A DNA stretch of 64,000 bases from Halorubrum salinarum (GTDB lineage: Archaea > Halobacteriota > Halobacteria > Halobacteriales > Haloferacaceae): the NCBI RefSeq assembly GCF_013267195.1, contig NZ_CP053941.1, forward strand, positions 2,873,430-2,937,429. The letters run 5' to 3'. The position numbers and the translations under genes are program-made. Below the pieces are notes generated by a model. It saw nothing but the letters and a program-made list of their open reading frames with translations. It made no database searches and was not told the DNA's origin. Every line of letters begins with the position of its first letter. Positions within the stretch are counted from its first letter, which is position 1. Of the stretch, positions 8,709-16,945 are shown in pieces.

Positions 8709-8724
8709 CGAAAACACCTTTTCG
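8709..8724. promoter_or_regulatory. inverted repeat upstream of the VOC dioxygenase gene
   Basis: A perfect inverted repeat, CGAAAA-CACC-TTTTCG, lies in the 198-bp spacer between doxX and the VOC gene, about 96 nt before the latter's ATG. It is a plausible operator, but no factor can be assigned. The rest of this spacer shows nothing else. Confidence 0.35.
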
Positions 8725-8819
8725 AAACGCCGTCCGGCGACCAGTCGAGTCGCCGAGCCGGCCGGCGCCGCCGTCGCCAGTACGACTAACTGTGCTCCCG
8801 ACAACTGTTCGCACAGACC

Positions 8820-9302
8820 ATGACCGACGCGCCGCCGACGACGGGACTCCACCACGTCACGAACATCTGTACCGACATCGAGGAGACCACCGCGTTCTAC
8901 GAGGACGTCCTCGGGTGGCACACGGTGAAGCGGACCCAGAACTACGACGACCCCGGGACGCCGCACTACTACTACTCGCCGACGCCCGAGGGGGAGCCGG
9001 GGACCAACGTCACCTACTTCGAGTACCCCGACTCGCAGGGGGCGCCCGGCCCGGGCGCGAGCCACCACTTCGCGTTCGGGGTCGAGGACGAGGAGGCGCT
9101 CCGCGAGTGGCAGGACCACCTCGAAGCGCACGGCGTCGAGGTCTCCGAGGTGAAAGACCGGACCTACTTCAAGAGCATCTACTTCACCGACCCCGACGGG
9201 CTCGTCTTCGAGCTGGCGACGCAGGGGCCGGGCTTCACCCGCGACGAGGACGACCCCGGCAGCGAGGTCATCGACCCGTTCGAGAAGGGGTACGAGAACT
9301 GA
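8820..9302 (+). CDS. VOC-family (glyoxalase/extradiol dioxygenase-like) protein, single module
   Basis: Metal-dependent VOC-fold protein of 160 residues. The opening TGLHHVTNICTDIEETTAFY gives the first metal histidine, SHHFAFGV the second and GLVFELATQGPGF the glutamate. The sequence closely resembles the N-terminal half of the MhqO-like two-module protein at 21786-22763, but only one module is present, so a homodimer would be needed to complete the fold. Linked to HxlR and DoxX genes, a role in breaking down quinone- or catechol-type compounds is inferred; lactoylglutathione-lyase-like chemistry is the main alternative. Confidence 0.87.
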   Translation: MTDAPPTTGLHHVTNICTDIEETTAFYEDVLGWHTVKRTQNYDDPGTPHYYYSPTPEGEPGTNVTYFEYPDSQGAPGPGASHHFAFGVEDEEALREWQDHLEAHGVEVSEVKDRTYFKSIYFTDPDGLVFELATQGPGFTRDEDDPGSEVIDPFEKGYEN

Positions 9303-9323
9303 GACGCCCGGTCGCCGCCCGGC

Positions 9324-9800
9324 TCACTCGCCTTCCACCAACGCCGCGAACCGGTCAAGCGCGCGCCGGCAGACGGGCACGTACGGCGCCGCGACCAGCG
9401 GGACCTCGATCACCGCCCGACACCGGTCCGGGTCCCCGGAGTACCGCTCGACCCGGTGGCCCGTGGCGGGTATCCCGGCGACCTCCCAGTCCCACCGGAG
9501 ACGCGTCGCTGACGACACCCTGAACGGAACCCACGCGCCCGCAACTCGAACCCGGCCGGTCGTCCCGGTCTCGACGTACCGGTCCGAACTCTCGACGCCG
9601 CTAACGGACGGGCTCCACTCGGGCCAGCGCCGCGTGTCGCGGAGCGCCGTCGCCGTGGCCACCGGCGGCGCGGCGACGTCGCGACCGACCGCGAGCGTCG
9701 CGCCCTCCCGGACCACCGACCCGCCGTCGCCGCGGTCAACGTTCCCGGACGCGTCGCGATTTCCGAACACGTCGATTCCTCCGCGGTCCGTCCCCCTCAT
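9324..9800 (-). CDS. SRPBCC-family (START/polyketide-cyclase-like) protein
   Basis: Protein of 158 residues with a START/Bet v1-like core from about residue 35: VAAPPVATATALRDTRRWPEWSPSV, a central beta region (GRVRVAGAWVPFRV, RWDWEVAGIPATGHRVERY) and a C-terminal helix (RRALDRFAALVEGE). The family binds hydrophobic ligands in a cavity; no substrate can be named. The first 30 residues are Gly/Asp-rich and may not be translated, since a GTG at 9716 would give a shorter protein of about 131 residues. It is convergent with the VOC gene. Confidence 0.72.
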   Translation of the reverse strand: MRGTDRGGIDVFGNRDASGNVDRGDGGSVVREGATLAVGRDVAAPPVATATALRDTRRWPEWSPSVSGVESSDRYVETGTTGRVRVAGAWVPFRVSSATRLRWDWEVAGIPATGHRVERYSGDPDRCRAVIEVPLVAAPYVPVCRRALDRFAALVEGE

Positions 9801-9988
9801 CGCTGCGGCCGCCCGAAAGAATCGAAACGTTCGGTCGCTTCTACGCCGTTGAAACGACTATTTTCCGAGGTACGTCCAGAGATCCGACCGCCGATCTCGC
9901 TCGAATATTAATACCTAATATGGTATCAGGACTCATTATCTCTTTCCACGAAGGGTTAATACGGGGTTCCGGGCTATCGCAGGTCAAT

Positions 9989-10108
9989 ATGGCAAGCGAT
10001 CGCGACACCATGAAAGACGTCTCGCACACAGCACCGAACGACACGTCCGCCGACGGCGTCTGGGAGCGAGGACGAGGACCCGTCGAGGAAGAGGAAGAAG
10101 AGGAGTAA
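9989..10108 (+). CDS. small acidic protein (39 aa)
   Basis: A 39-residue frame from the ATG at 9989, with the core MKDVSHTAPNDTSADGVWERG and a C-terminal run of seven glutamates. The MKDV-HT-P...VWERG pattern looks like a recurrent small haloarchaeal protein, though I cannot name the family. An AT-rich element (GGTTAAT, about 9954-9960) lies about 30 nt upstream, the right distance for a leaderless transcript. A longer frame to 9920 exists but lacks that support. Function is unknown. Confidence 0.55.
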   Translation: MASDRDTMKDVSHTAPNDTSADGVWERGRGPVEEEEEEE

Positions 10109-10310
10109 CGCCGACCGCCGTTTCTCGCCGGACGCACCGGCGTCGATCAGCTCTCGACCGAAGAGCCACGCGGCCGTCGCTTCCCCGTTTTCGTCGCCTT
10201 TGTCGCCACCCCGTATTCGACGCCACCGTCGCCTCCCCGCGTTCGCCGCACCGGTCGCGTCGGCCGGCTCCCGTCGACACCCTCTTTGACCTGCTGACTC
10301 CACACGAGGC

Positions 10311-10826
10311 ATGGTCGGAGCCGCACTCGGCGTGATCGGTGTCGCAGCGGTGATCGTGTTGCTGGGACTGAGCGCCTTCTTCTCCAGTTCCGAGACCGCC
10401 ATCTTCTCGCTGCCGACCGAGTGGTTCGACCGGCAGGCGACCACGGGCGACCCGCGAGGGGCCGTCCTGAAGGAGCTTCACGACGACCCCCACCGGCTCC
10501 TCGTGACGCTCCTCGTCGGGAACAACGTCGTCAACATCGCCATTTCGAGCATCGTGACCGTCCTGGTCGCGAGCCACCTCTCGTCGGGGGCGACGGTAGT
10601 GGTGACGACGCTGTGTACGAGCTTCCTCGTCCTCGTCTTCGGCGAGATCGTCCCGAAGGCCTTCGGGCTCGGCAACGCGGAGTCGTGGTCGCTGCGCATC
10701 GCGTCGCCGGTCCGGCTCGTCGAGCGCGTCCTCTCGCCGCTCATCACGCTGTTCGACGGGATCACCCGCCGGATGAACGCGTACATCAGCGGCGACGCGA
10801 ACATCGAGAAGCCGTACACGGACTGA
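10311..10826 (+). CDS. DUF21/CNNM transmembrane domain protein without CBS domains
   Basis: Membrane protein of 171 residues that corresponds to the DUF21 (CNNM) domain alone: a first TM helix (residues 5-25), the motif SAFFSSSETAIFSL, LLVGNNVVNIAISS, and the GEIVPKAFG loop before the last helix. Full CorC/CNNM magnesium-transport-related proteins continue with two CBS domains and a CorC_HlyC domain. Here the frame ends cleanly after ANIEKPYTD, and I see no CBS coding sequence in any frame of the short gap to the next gene. It is therefore a compact version rather than an obvious frameshift. A role in divalent cation handling is inferred from the family. Confidence 0.85.
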   Translation: MVGAALGVIGVAAVIVLLGLSAFFSSSETAIFSLPTEWFDRQATTGDPRGAVLKELHDDPHRLLVTLLVGNNVVNIAISSIVTVLVASHLSSGATVVVTTLCTSFLVLVFGEIVPKAFGLGNAESWSLRIASPVRLVERVLSPLITLFDGITRRMNAYISGDANIEKPYTD

Positions 10827-10934
10827 CGCGCCGACGGCCGACGTTCGGCGGTCGATCCCGGCGTCCCCGGGATCTCCCGGAATCCCGACCGGTGCGACCC
10901 GAGGGGTTATCCGTCCCTCGCGTGACCGCGACGT

Positions 10935-12005
10935 ATGACCGATCCGCAGCCGGAACGGGAGCCGGAGCCGTTCCGGTACGACGCCGTCGTCGACCCGGGC
11001 GAGAAGCGACACGTCCGCTACGAGGTCGGCGAGACTTACCTCGGCGACCCGATCGAGATGCCGGTGACGATCGTCAACGGCGAGGCCGGCGGGCCGGCGC
11101 TGTTCCTTTCCGCCGGGATCCACGGCGACGAGTTCAACGGCGTGAAGGTGGTCCAGGAGGTCGCCGACCGGTACGGCCCCGCCGACGTCCACGGGACGCT
11201 GGTCTGTCTCCACGTCTGTAACGTGCCCGCTTACGAGGCACAGCGGCGCGACACGCCGATCTACGACCAGGACATGAACCGCTCGTTCCCGGGCAAGGAG
11301 CGGTCGAACACCACCGAGCGGATGGCCAACAGGATCTACCGGCGGTTCGTCGCGGAGTGCGACCTCGGGCTCGACTTCCACACCTCGACCCGCAACCGAA
11401 CCACGATCTACCACGCCCGCGCCGACCTCGACGACCCCGGCGTCCGGCGGCTCGCCCGGGCGTTCGCGACGAACGTCGTGCTGTACGGGACCGGCGACGA
11501 GGGGTCGCTCCGATCGACGGCGACCGCGGACGGGATCCCGACGGTGACCGTCGAGATGGGGCGCGCCCACCGCTTCCAGCCGGTGCTCATCGAGAAGGCC
11601 TTAGAGGGCGTCGAGAGCGTCCTCGCGGAGTACGGGATGACGCCCGGCGAGCCGGTCCACTGGCCGGGGTGGCATCTGTCGACCGCCGCCGACAGCACGA
11701 AGCGCTGGCTCCGCGCCGACAGCGGCGGGCTCGTGGAGATGGAGTGGGGCCCGTACCCGCTCGTCTACGAGGGGGAGACGATCTGCACGATCACGAACCA
11801 CTTCAAGACGGAGGAGCGCGCGGTGGAGGCGCCCTTCGACGGCCTGATCCTCGGATCGCTGGAGAACCCGGTCGCCGCCCCCGGCCACCCGCTCTGTCAC
11901 ATCGTCCGGCTCGACGCGGAGACGCGCCGGGAGATCGAACGCGAGATCGACCAGGGCGAGTTCGACGGCTACCGCGCCCACGGCGACGCGTGGAGCGACG
12001 ACTGA
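10935..12005 (+). CDS. succinylglutamate desuccinylase/aspartoacylase-family zinc hydrolase
   Basis: Zinc-dependent amidohydrolase/carboxypeptidase-fold protein of 356 residues. The zinc site is visible as GIHGDEFNG (His and Glu near residues 60-63) and LDFHTSTRNRTT (His near residue 147). The catalytic glutamate is probably in TVTVEMGRAHRF. A C-terminal beta-rich domain (about 250-340) resembles the biotinyl/lipoyl-like domain of this family. Substrate is unknown; the family includes N-acyl amino acid deacylases. A TTAT element about 25 nt before the ATG suggests its own promoter. The gene stands alone between the DUF21 protein and an ABC exporter. Confidence 0.9.
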   Translation: MTDPQPEREPEPFRYDAVVDPGEKRHVRYEVGETYLGDPIEMPVTIVNGEAGGPALFLSAGIHGDEFNGVKVVQEVADRYGPADVHGTLVCLHVCNVPAYEAQRRDTPIYDQDMNRSFPGKERSNTTERMANRIYRRFVAECDLGLDFHTSTRNRTTIYHARADLDDPGVRRLARAFATNVVLYGTGDEGSLRSTATADGIPTVTVEMGRAHRFQPVLIEKALEGVESVLAEYGMTPGEPVHWPGWHLSTAADSTKRWLRADSGGLVEMEWGPYPLVYEGETICTITNHFKTEERAVEAPFDGLILGSLENPVAAPGHPLCHIVRLDAETRREIEREIDQGEFDGYRAHGDAWSDD

Positions 12006-12119
12006 CAGGCGAGAAGAGGGGTCGTCGCAGACCCCACCGCGGCGCCGTCGCCTCCCTCCCGGACCGTTCTCGCGGTTGATACCCGCGGGCGTGGGTTTAA
12101 CCCGGCCGACGGCGGAGCC

Positions 12120-13199
12120 GTGCGCATGATCGAGGTGTCGGGCCTGCGGAAGACCTACGGCGACTTCGCGGCCGTCGTGGACAGCGACTTCGCCGTCGAC
12201 GACGGCGAGGTGTTCGGGATCGTCGGCCCGAACGGGGCCGGCAAGACGACGACGCTCAAGGTGATCGCCGGCCTCGTCGAGCCGACGGCGGGCGAGGTCA
12301 CCGTCGCCGGGTTCGACGCCGCGGACCCCGAGATGCGCCGGCACCTCGGGTTCCTGCCCGAGGAGTCGCCGCTGTACGAGGAGATGACCGCGCTGTCGTA
12401 CCTCCGCTTCTTCGCCGACCTTTACGACGTGCCCCGCGAGGTGGCCGACGAGCGGATCGGTGCCGCGCTCGACCGCCTCGAACTCGACCACCGCGAGCGC
12501 CGCCTCGGCGATGTCTCGAAGGGGATGAAACGGAAGGTCGCCATCGCGCGCTCGCTGGTCAACGACCCGGACGTGCTGGTGTACGACGAGCCGGCCTCCG
12601 GGCTCGACCCCGTGACGACGAACTCGGTGCTGGCGTTCACCCGCGAGCTCCGCGAGACGGGCAAGACGGTCGTCTTCTCGGCGCACAACCTCTACCACGT
12701 CGAGTCGGTCTGCGACCGCGTCGTCGTGATGAACGAGGGGCGGATCGTTGCCCGGGGCAGCGTCGACGGGATCCGCGAGCGACACGGCGAGACGACCTAC
12801 CGCGTCTTCAGCGACGCGGAGCCGGCCGCGACGCCCGCGCTCGACGACCTCGACGCGGCGACCGAGGAGGTCGGGGACCGGTACCGGACGGCGGTCCCGA
12901 GCATGGACGCCGTCGCGGCCGTCCGCGAGGCCGTCGCCGACGCCGGCGGCGAGGTCGTCGACATCCGGAGCCGCGAGCCGAGCCTGGAGGACGTGTTCCT
13001 CGACATCGTCGGCCGGCCGATGCCCGGCCGGTACACCGGGGACGGCGGGGCGGACGGACGGAGCGACGGCGAAGACGGCAACTCGGACAAGGGAACCGAC
13101 AGCGACCGCGACTCCGACGGGCCGAGCGACGGCGACGCGAACGGGTCGGAGGGCGGTGAGGAGACGACCGCCGCGACGGCGACGGAGGCGACCGAGTGA
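12120..13199 (+). CDS. ABC exporter ATP-binding protein
   Basis: Single-domain ABC ATPase of 359 residues (GTG at 12120; the ATG at 12126 is an equally good start). Walker A GPNGAGKTTT is near residue 36, the signature DVSKGMKRK near 136, Walker B VLVYDEPASGLDP near 155, and the switch histidine in VVFSAHNLYHV near 188. Residues 230-300 form the C-terminal domain common in ABC-2 exporters. The last 60 residues are a low-complexity Asp/Gly/Ser tail. A TTTAA element about 22-25 nt upstream marks a promoter. It overlaps the next permease by GTGA, so the three genes form one operon. Confidence 0.93.
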   Translation: MRMIEVSGLRKTYGDFAAVVDSDFAVDDGEVFGIVGPNGAGKTTTLKVIAGLVEPTAGEVTVAGFDAADPEMRRHLGFLPEESPLYEEMTALSYLRFFADLYDVPREVADERIGAALDRLELDHRERRLGDVSKGMKRKVAIARSLVNDPDVLVYDEPASGLDPVTTNSVLAFTRELRETGKTVVFSAHNLYHVESVCDRVVVMNEGRIVARGSVDGIRERHGETTYRVFSDAEPAATPALDDLDAATEEVGDRYRTAVPSMDAVAAVREAVADAGGEVVDIRSREPSLEDVFLDIVGRPMPGRYTGDGGADGRSDGEDGNSDKGTDSDRDSDGPSDGDANGSEGGEETTAATATEATE

Positions 13200-15199
13200 C
13201 CGACCGGCTGCGCGGCGTCGGCCGACGGCTCGCGGTCGCCGGCCGCCGCGTCCTCCGGGTGGCCAAGTGGGAGTCCGCCCGCGCGTCGGGCGGCGTGGAC
13301 CGTCGGACGCTCGCGGCCGGGATCGCCCTGCTCCTCGTCGCCGGCGGCGTCGTGGGGGTCGGCGTGGCCACCGGCGTCGCCGGCCTCGACGTCGACCAGA
13401 ACGTGTACCGCGTCGGGGTCGACGCCGAGTCGCCGTACGCGGACGCGATCGAGGAGGCGCCGTCGCTGCGCCCGGTACCGGCCGGGATCGCGTCGCTCGG
13501 CGACTCCGCCGACGCGGTCGTGGTGACGGTGGTGCGACCCGGGGCCGGCGACGACGGATCGATCGACGGCGCGGACGTCGAGGAGGTGGTCGTCCGCGCG
13601 AGCGACACGCGGAAGGGAGAGGCGGCGGCCGCGTCGGTCCGGGAGGCCGTCGAGTCGCACAACGAGCGGCTGATGCGCGCCGAGCCGAACCGGACGGCCG
13701 CCTTCCCGGTCGTCGTCACGCTCCGGTACGTCGGCCGGACCACCGGCTTCGACGACGGCGCGACCCTCGGCGGGAGCGACGGCGGGGACGACGGCAGCGC
13801 AGGCGACGGTGGCGGCGGGTCGGGCGGCGGATCAGACGGCGGTGGCGGATCGAACGGCTCTGACGGCGGCGACGACTCGGGCGAAGCGGGCTCCGTCACG
13901 AACGGAGGCGCGTCCGGCGACGACGGCGGCTTCGCGGTGCCCTCCATCGGCGGCGCGGCCTTCGGCGCCGACACGGTCGGCTCGCCCGGGTCGATCACGC
14001 CGCCGTTCCCGTTCACCTCCCTGCTCTTGGCGTTCGTCTTCCTCGTGCCGATGAACTTCCTGATCCAGGCGTACGGCTCCTCGATCCTCGACGAGCGGAC
14101 GAACCGGCGGGGGGAGCCGCTGCTCGTCACGCCGCTGTCGCCGGCCGAGATCGTCGCCGGCAAGACGCTGCCGTACGCCGCCGCGGCCGCGGTCGTCACG
14201 ACCCTCATCGCGCTCGCGGTCGGCGGCGGCGCGCTCTCGGTGGTCGCCGTCGCGCCGGTCGCGGCGACGTTCCTCGGGGCCACCTTCGTCGGCGCGATGT
14301 TCGCGCGCTCGTTCAAGGAGCTCACCTTCGTCACCGTGGGGGTGAGCGTCCTCCTGACCACCTACGCGTTCGTCCCGGCCATCTTCACGAACGTGACGCC
14401 CGTCGCGCTCGTCTCGCCGCTGACGCTCGTCGTCTTCGACCTCCAGGGCGAGACCGTCTCGGCGGGCGAGGTGCTGTTCTCGACCGCGCCGATGGCGGTC
14501 GGCGCCGCCCTCCTCTTCGGCCTCGGCCTCGGCGTCTACCGCGAGGAGGACATGTTCTCGCAGAAGCCGGTGACGCGGAAGTTCCTCGACGCGCTCGCGG
14601 TCCGGCTCGCCCCCGTGCCGTCCGGAGGCGACCTCCTCGGGCGCAGTCGCCTCCGCGCGCTCGGGCGCGTCGCGTTCCTCACCGCCTGTACGATCCCGTT
14701 CGTGTTCGTCGCGGAGCTGCTTGCCGTCGCGGTGCTGTTCGCGCTGCCGGTCACCGTGTCGATCCCGGTGCTGCTCGTGACCATCGCGTTCATCGAGGAG
14801 GTCGCGAAGAGCGTCGGCCTCTACGCCGGCTTCGAGCGCGGCGTCTTCGCCCGGACCGCCGAAACCGACGGGGACGGGACCCTCGGCGTCGCGCTCGCGG
14901 TCGGCGCCGCCTCGGGGACCGGGTTCTTCCTCGCGGAGAAGGCCACCGCGGTCGTCCAGGCCGTCGGGCTCACCGACCTCTTCCTCGGCCGCGCCGCCTT
15001 CGCGGACGTGGCCGGGCTCTCCGGGCTGCCGCCGCTCGCGCTGGCGGCGCTGTTCTTCGCGCCGCTCGTCCTCCACGTCGCGACGACGAGCGCCGCGAGC
15101 CTCGGCGCGAGCCGCGGGCGGACCGCCTACGCGCTGGCGCTGACGCTGGCGACGCTCGGCCACGCCGCGTACAACGTCGGGGTGGTGAGCCTTGGATAG
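13196..15199 (+). CDS. ABC-2-type permease fused to a PrsW-like intramembrane protease domain
   Basis: A 667-residue membrane protein starting at the GTG at 13196 that overlaps the ATPase stop. Residues 1-460 look like an ABC-2 exporter permease: first TM near 40-60, a large extracytoplasmic loop containing a Gly/Ser/Asp-rich stretch (about 185-245), then a block of TM helices after LDERTNRRGEPLLVTPLSPAEIVAGK. From about residue 480 the protein continues with TM helices carrying the PrsW-type motifs EEVAK (534-538), FFLAE (Glu581), a histidine at 627 (LHVATTS) and HAAYN (His656). These are the residues expected for a metal-dependent membrane protease. The fusion is continuous in one frame. 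Confidence 0.87.
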   Translation: MTDRLRGVGRRLAVAGRRVLRVAKWESARASGGVDRRTLAAGIALLLVAGGVVGVGVATGVAGLDVDQNVYRVGVDAESPYADAIEEAPSLRPVPAGIASLGDSADAVVVTVVRPGAGDDGSIDGADVEEVVVRASDTRKGEAAAASVREAVESHNERLMRAEPNRTAAFPVVVTLRYVGRTTGFDDGATLGGSDGGDDGSAGDGGGGSGGGSDGGGGSNGSDGGDDSGEAGSVTNGGASGDDGGFAVPSIGGAAFGADTVGSPGSITPPFPFTSLLLAFVFLVPMNFLIQAYGSSILDERTNRRGEPLLVTPLSPAEIVAGKTLPYAAAAAVVTTLIALAVGGGALSVVAVAPVAATFLGATFVGAMFARSFKELTFVTVGVSVLLTTYAFVPAIFTNVTPVALVSPLTLVVFDLQGETVSAGEVLFSTAPMAVGAALLFGLGLGVYREEDMFSQKPVTRKFLDALAVRLAPVPSGGDLLGRSRLRALGRVAFLTACTIPFVFVAELLAVAVLFALPVTVSIPVLLVTIAFIEEVAKSVGLYAGFERGVFARTAETDGDGTLGVALAVGAASGTGFFLAEKATAVVQAVGLTDLFLGRAAFADVAGLSGLPPLALAALFFAPLVLHVATTSAASLGASRGRTAYALALTLATLGHAAYNVGVVSLG

Positions 15200-16238
15200 C
15201 CGCCTGACGATCGCCGGGCGGGAGATCGCCGGGCTGCGCGCCGAGAAGACGATCCTGCTGGCGATCGGGATCCAACTTTTCATCGCGATGTTCTCGTCGT
15301 TCCTCGTCGTCGGACTCGTCTCGATGTACGACCCGGGCTCGCTCGACGGGGCGCAGATCGAAGTCGCGGCCGCCGGCGACGCGGTCGACGACTTAGAGCG
15401 CGCCGCGAGCGAGGTGCCGGGCGCCACGGTCACGCCGTACGAGGACGCGAGCGCCGCCCGGAGCGCCTTCGAGCGGAACGCGGCCGACGCGGTGGTGGTC
15501 GCGACCCGCACGGAGGACGGGCGGGTGTCGACCGCCGTCACCGCCCCCGATTCCACCGTGGAGACGACGGTGATCGTGGTGCAGCTGCGCGAGCTGTTGC
15601 GGACCTACGAGCTGAACGAGCGCGACGAGCGCGCTCGGTACTTAGCGGAGTCCCCGCTCCCCCTGCCCGACCGGAGCGACACGAGCCCGTACTTCACGTT
15701 CACCTACACGGTGTTGATCCCCCTCCTCGTCTTCCTCCCGGTGTTCATCTCGGGGTCGCTCGTGGTCGACTCGATCACGGAGGAGCTGGACCGGGGGACG
15801 ATGGAGCTGCTCCGGGTCGCGCCCGTCACGCTCGCGGAGATCGTCGACGGGAAGGCGCTCGCGGCGATCGGGATCGCGCCCGGACAGGCGCTGATCTGGC
15901 TCCTGCTGCTGGAGGCGAACGGCACGTCGGTCGCGAACGTCGGCCCAATCTTGGCGCTGATGACCGCGCTCACGACGCTCGTCGTCTCCGTCGCGGTCGG
16001 CATCGCGGCGGTCGCGCCCGACCGGCGGGCGGCCCAGCTGCTCTACTCGGTCGCCGTCCTCGTGCTGTTCGGCGGCGCGACGGCGATGGCCGGCGGCCCC
16101 GCGAACGCGGTGGCGCGGCTCGCCATCGACAGCGCGGGCGCGGCGACGGGCGTCCTCGTGATCGCGTATGCCGCCATCGCCGCGGCCGCGTACCTCGGCG
16201 TCCGCCGCGTCGTCGCGGTCGAAGGATTCGCTCGCTGA
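15192..16238 (+). CDS. ABC-2-type exporter permease
   Basis: Membrane permease of 348 residues. The only in-frame start near the previous stop is the TTG at 15192 (MDSRLTIAGREIAGL); an in-frame stop at 15186 rules out anything earlier. One TM helix near residues 18-40 is followed by a large outer loop (45-165), then five or six TM helices starting around 175. The motif DSITEELDRGTMELLRVAPV is typical of ABC-2 permeases and DGKALAAIG follows it. It is the third gene of the exporter operon, overlapping its neighbour by 8 nt. The exported substrate is unknown. Confidence 0.88.
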   Translation: MDSRLTIAGREIAGLRAEKTILLAIGIQLFIAMFSSFLVVGLVSMYDPGSLDGAQIEVAAAGDAVDDLERAASEVPGATVTPYEDASAARSAFERNAADAVVVATRTEDGRVSTAVTAPDSTVETTVIVVQLRELLRTYELNERDERARYLAESPLPLPDRSDTSPYFTFTYTVLIPLLVFLPVFISGSLVVDSITEELDRGTMELLRVAPVTLAEIVDGKALAAIGIAPGQALIWLLLLEANGTSVANVGPILALMTALTTLVVSVAVGIAAVAPDRRAAQLLYSVAVLVLFGGATAMAGGPANAVARLAIDSAGAATGVLVIAYAAIAAAAYLGVRRVVAVEGFAR

Positions 16239-16285
16239 GGAGGTCGGCCGCCCGTGGGTCGGGTCGCTGAGGGCTCGCCCCGCGC

Positions 16286-16945
16286 CTACCGACCGAACCC
16301 GTCACCGAGCCCCTTCGCGGTCGGGAGCCGCCAGCCACGGGCGACGGCGACGAGCCGGAGCCCGACCGTCACCGCCGCGCAGGCCGCGGCCGCGACCCCC
16401 GAGGGGCCGCCGAGGACGCCGACCAGCCAGTACGCGAGCCCGCCGAACACGGCGCAGCTCGCGTAGAAGTCCTCGAAGAGGATGAACGGGGACCGGTCGA
16501 GGAGGATGTCGGCGAGCGCGCCCCCACCGACGGCGTTGATCGTGGCGACGGCGACGACGCCGAACGCGGACACGCCGGCGTCCGTCGCGACGATGGCGCC
16601 GGTCGTGGCGAAGGCGGCGAGGCCGACCGCGTCGGCGACGACCGTCACCGGGTGCTCGTCCGGGCTGGCGAGCCACGCGCTCAGGCCGACCGCGAGCGCG
16701 ACGCCGAGCAGTCCGAGGAGTATCTCGACCGGCGAGCGCAGCGCCAGCGGGACGCGCGAGACGAGGAGGTCGCGGGTGACGCCGCCGGCGAACGCCATCG
16801 CGAGCCCCACCACCGCGACGCCGAACAGGTCGAACTCCTCGCGGACCGCCTTGCTCGCCCCGACGAGGGCGAACGCGACGAGCCCGACCGTGTTCATGAC
16901 CGCGAACGGGTCGCCGAAGAGGGCCGCGAGGACGCCGCCGGTCAT
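16286..16945 (-). CDS. trimeric intracellular cation (TRIC) channel-family membrane protein
   Basis: Membrane protein of 219 residues built from two similar halves of three TM helices each, the arrangement of prokaryotic TRIC/YadS proteins. The paired motifs are GLVAFALVGASKA and GLAAFATTGAIVA, and the paired glycine-rich loops are FAGGVTRDLL and VGGGALADIL. Family members form homotrimeric monovalent cation channels, so a role in potassium/sodium balance is inferred. The ATG at 16945 overlaps the stop of the upstream DUF2797 gene by 4 nt. Confidence 0.92.
   Translation of the reverse strand: MTGGVLAALFGDPFAVMNTVGLVAFALVGASKAVREEFDLFGVAVVGLAMAFAGGVTRDLLVSRVPLALRSPVEILLGLLGVALAVGLSAWLASPDEHPVTVVADAVGLAAFATTGAIVATDAGVSAFGVVAVATINAVGGGALADILLDRSPFILFEDFYASCAVFGGLAYWLVGVLGGPSGVAAAACAAVTVGLRLVAVARGWRLPTAKGLGDGFGR

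Noticed and set aside
9823..9833. CGAA-ACG-TTCG, near-match to the nos palindrome
   Set aside because: Three-nucleotide centre and different arm register; it lies before an SRPBCC gene unrelated to the locus.
10827..10934. Possible lost CBS-domain coding downstream of the DUF21 gene
   Set aside because: The 108-bp gap is too short and shows no CBS-like sequence in any frame.
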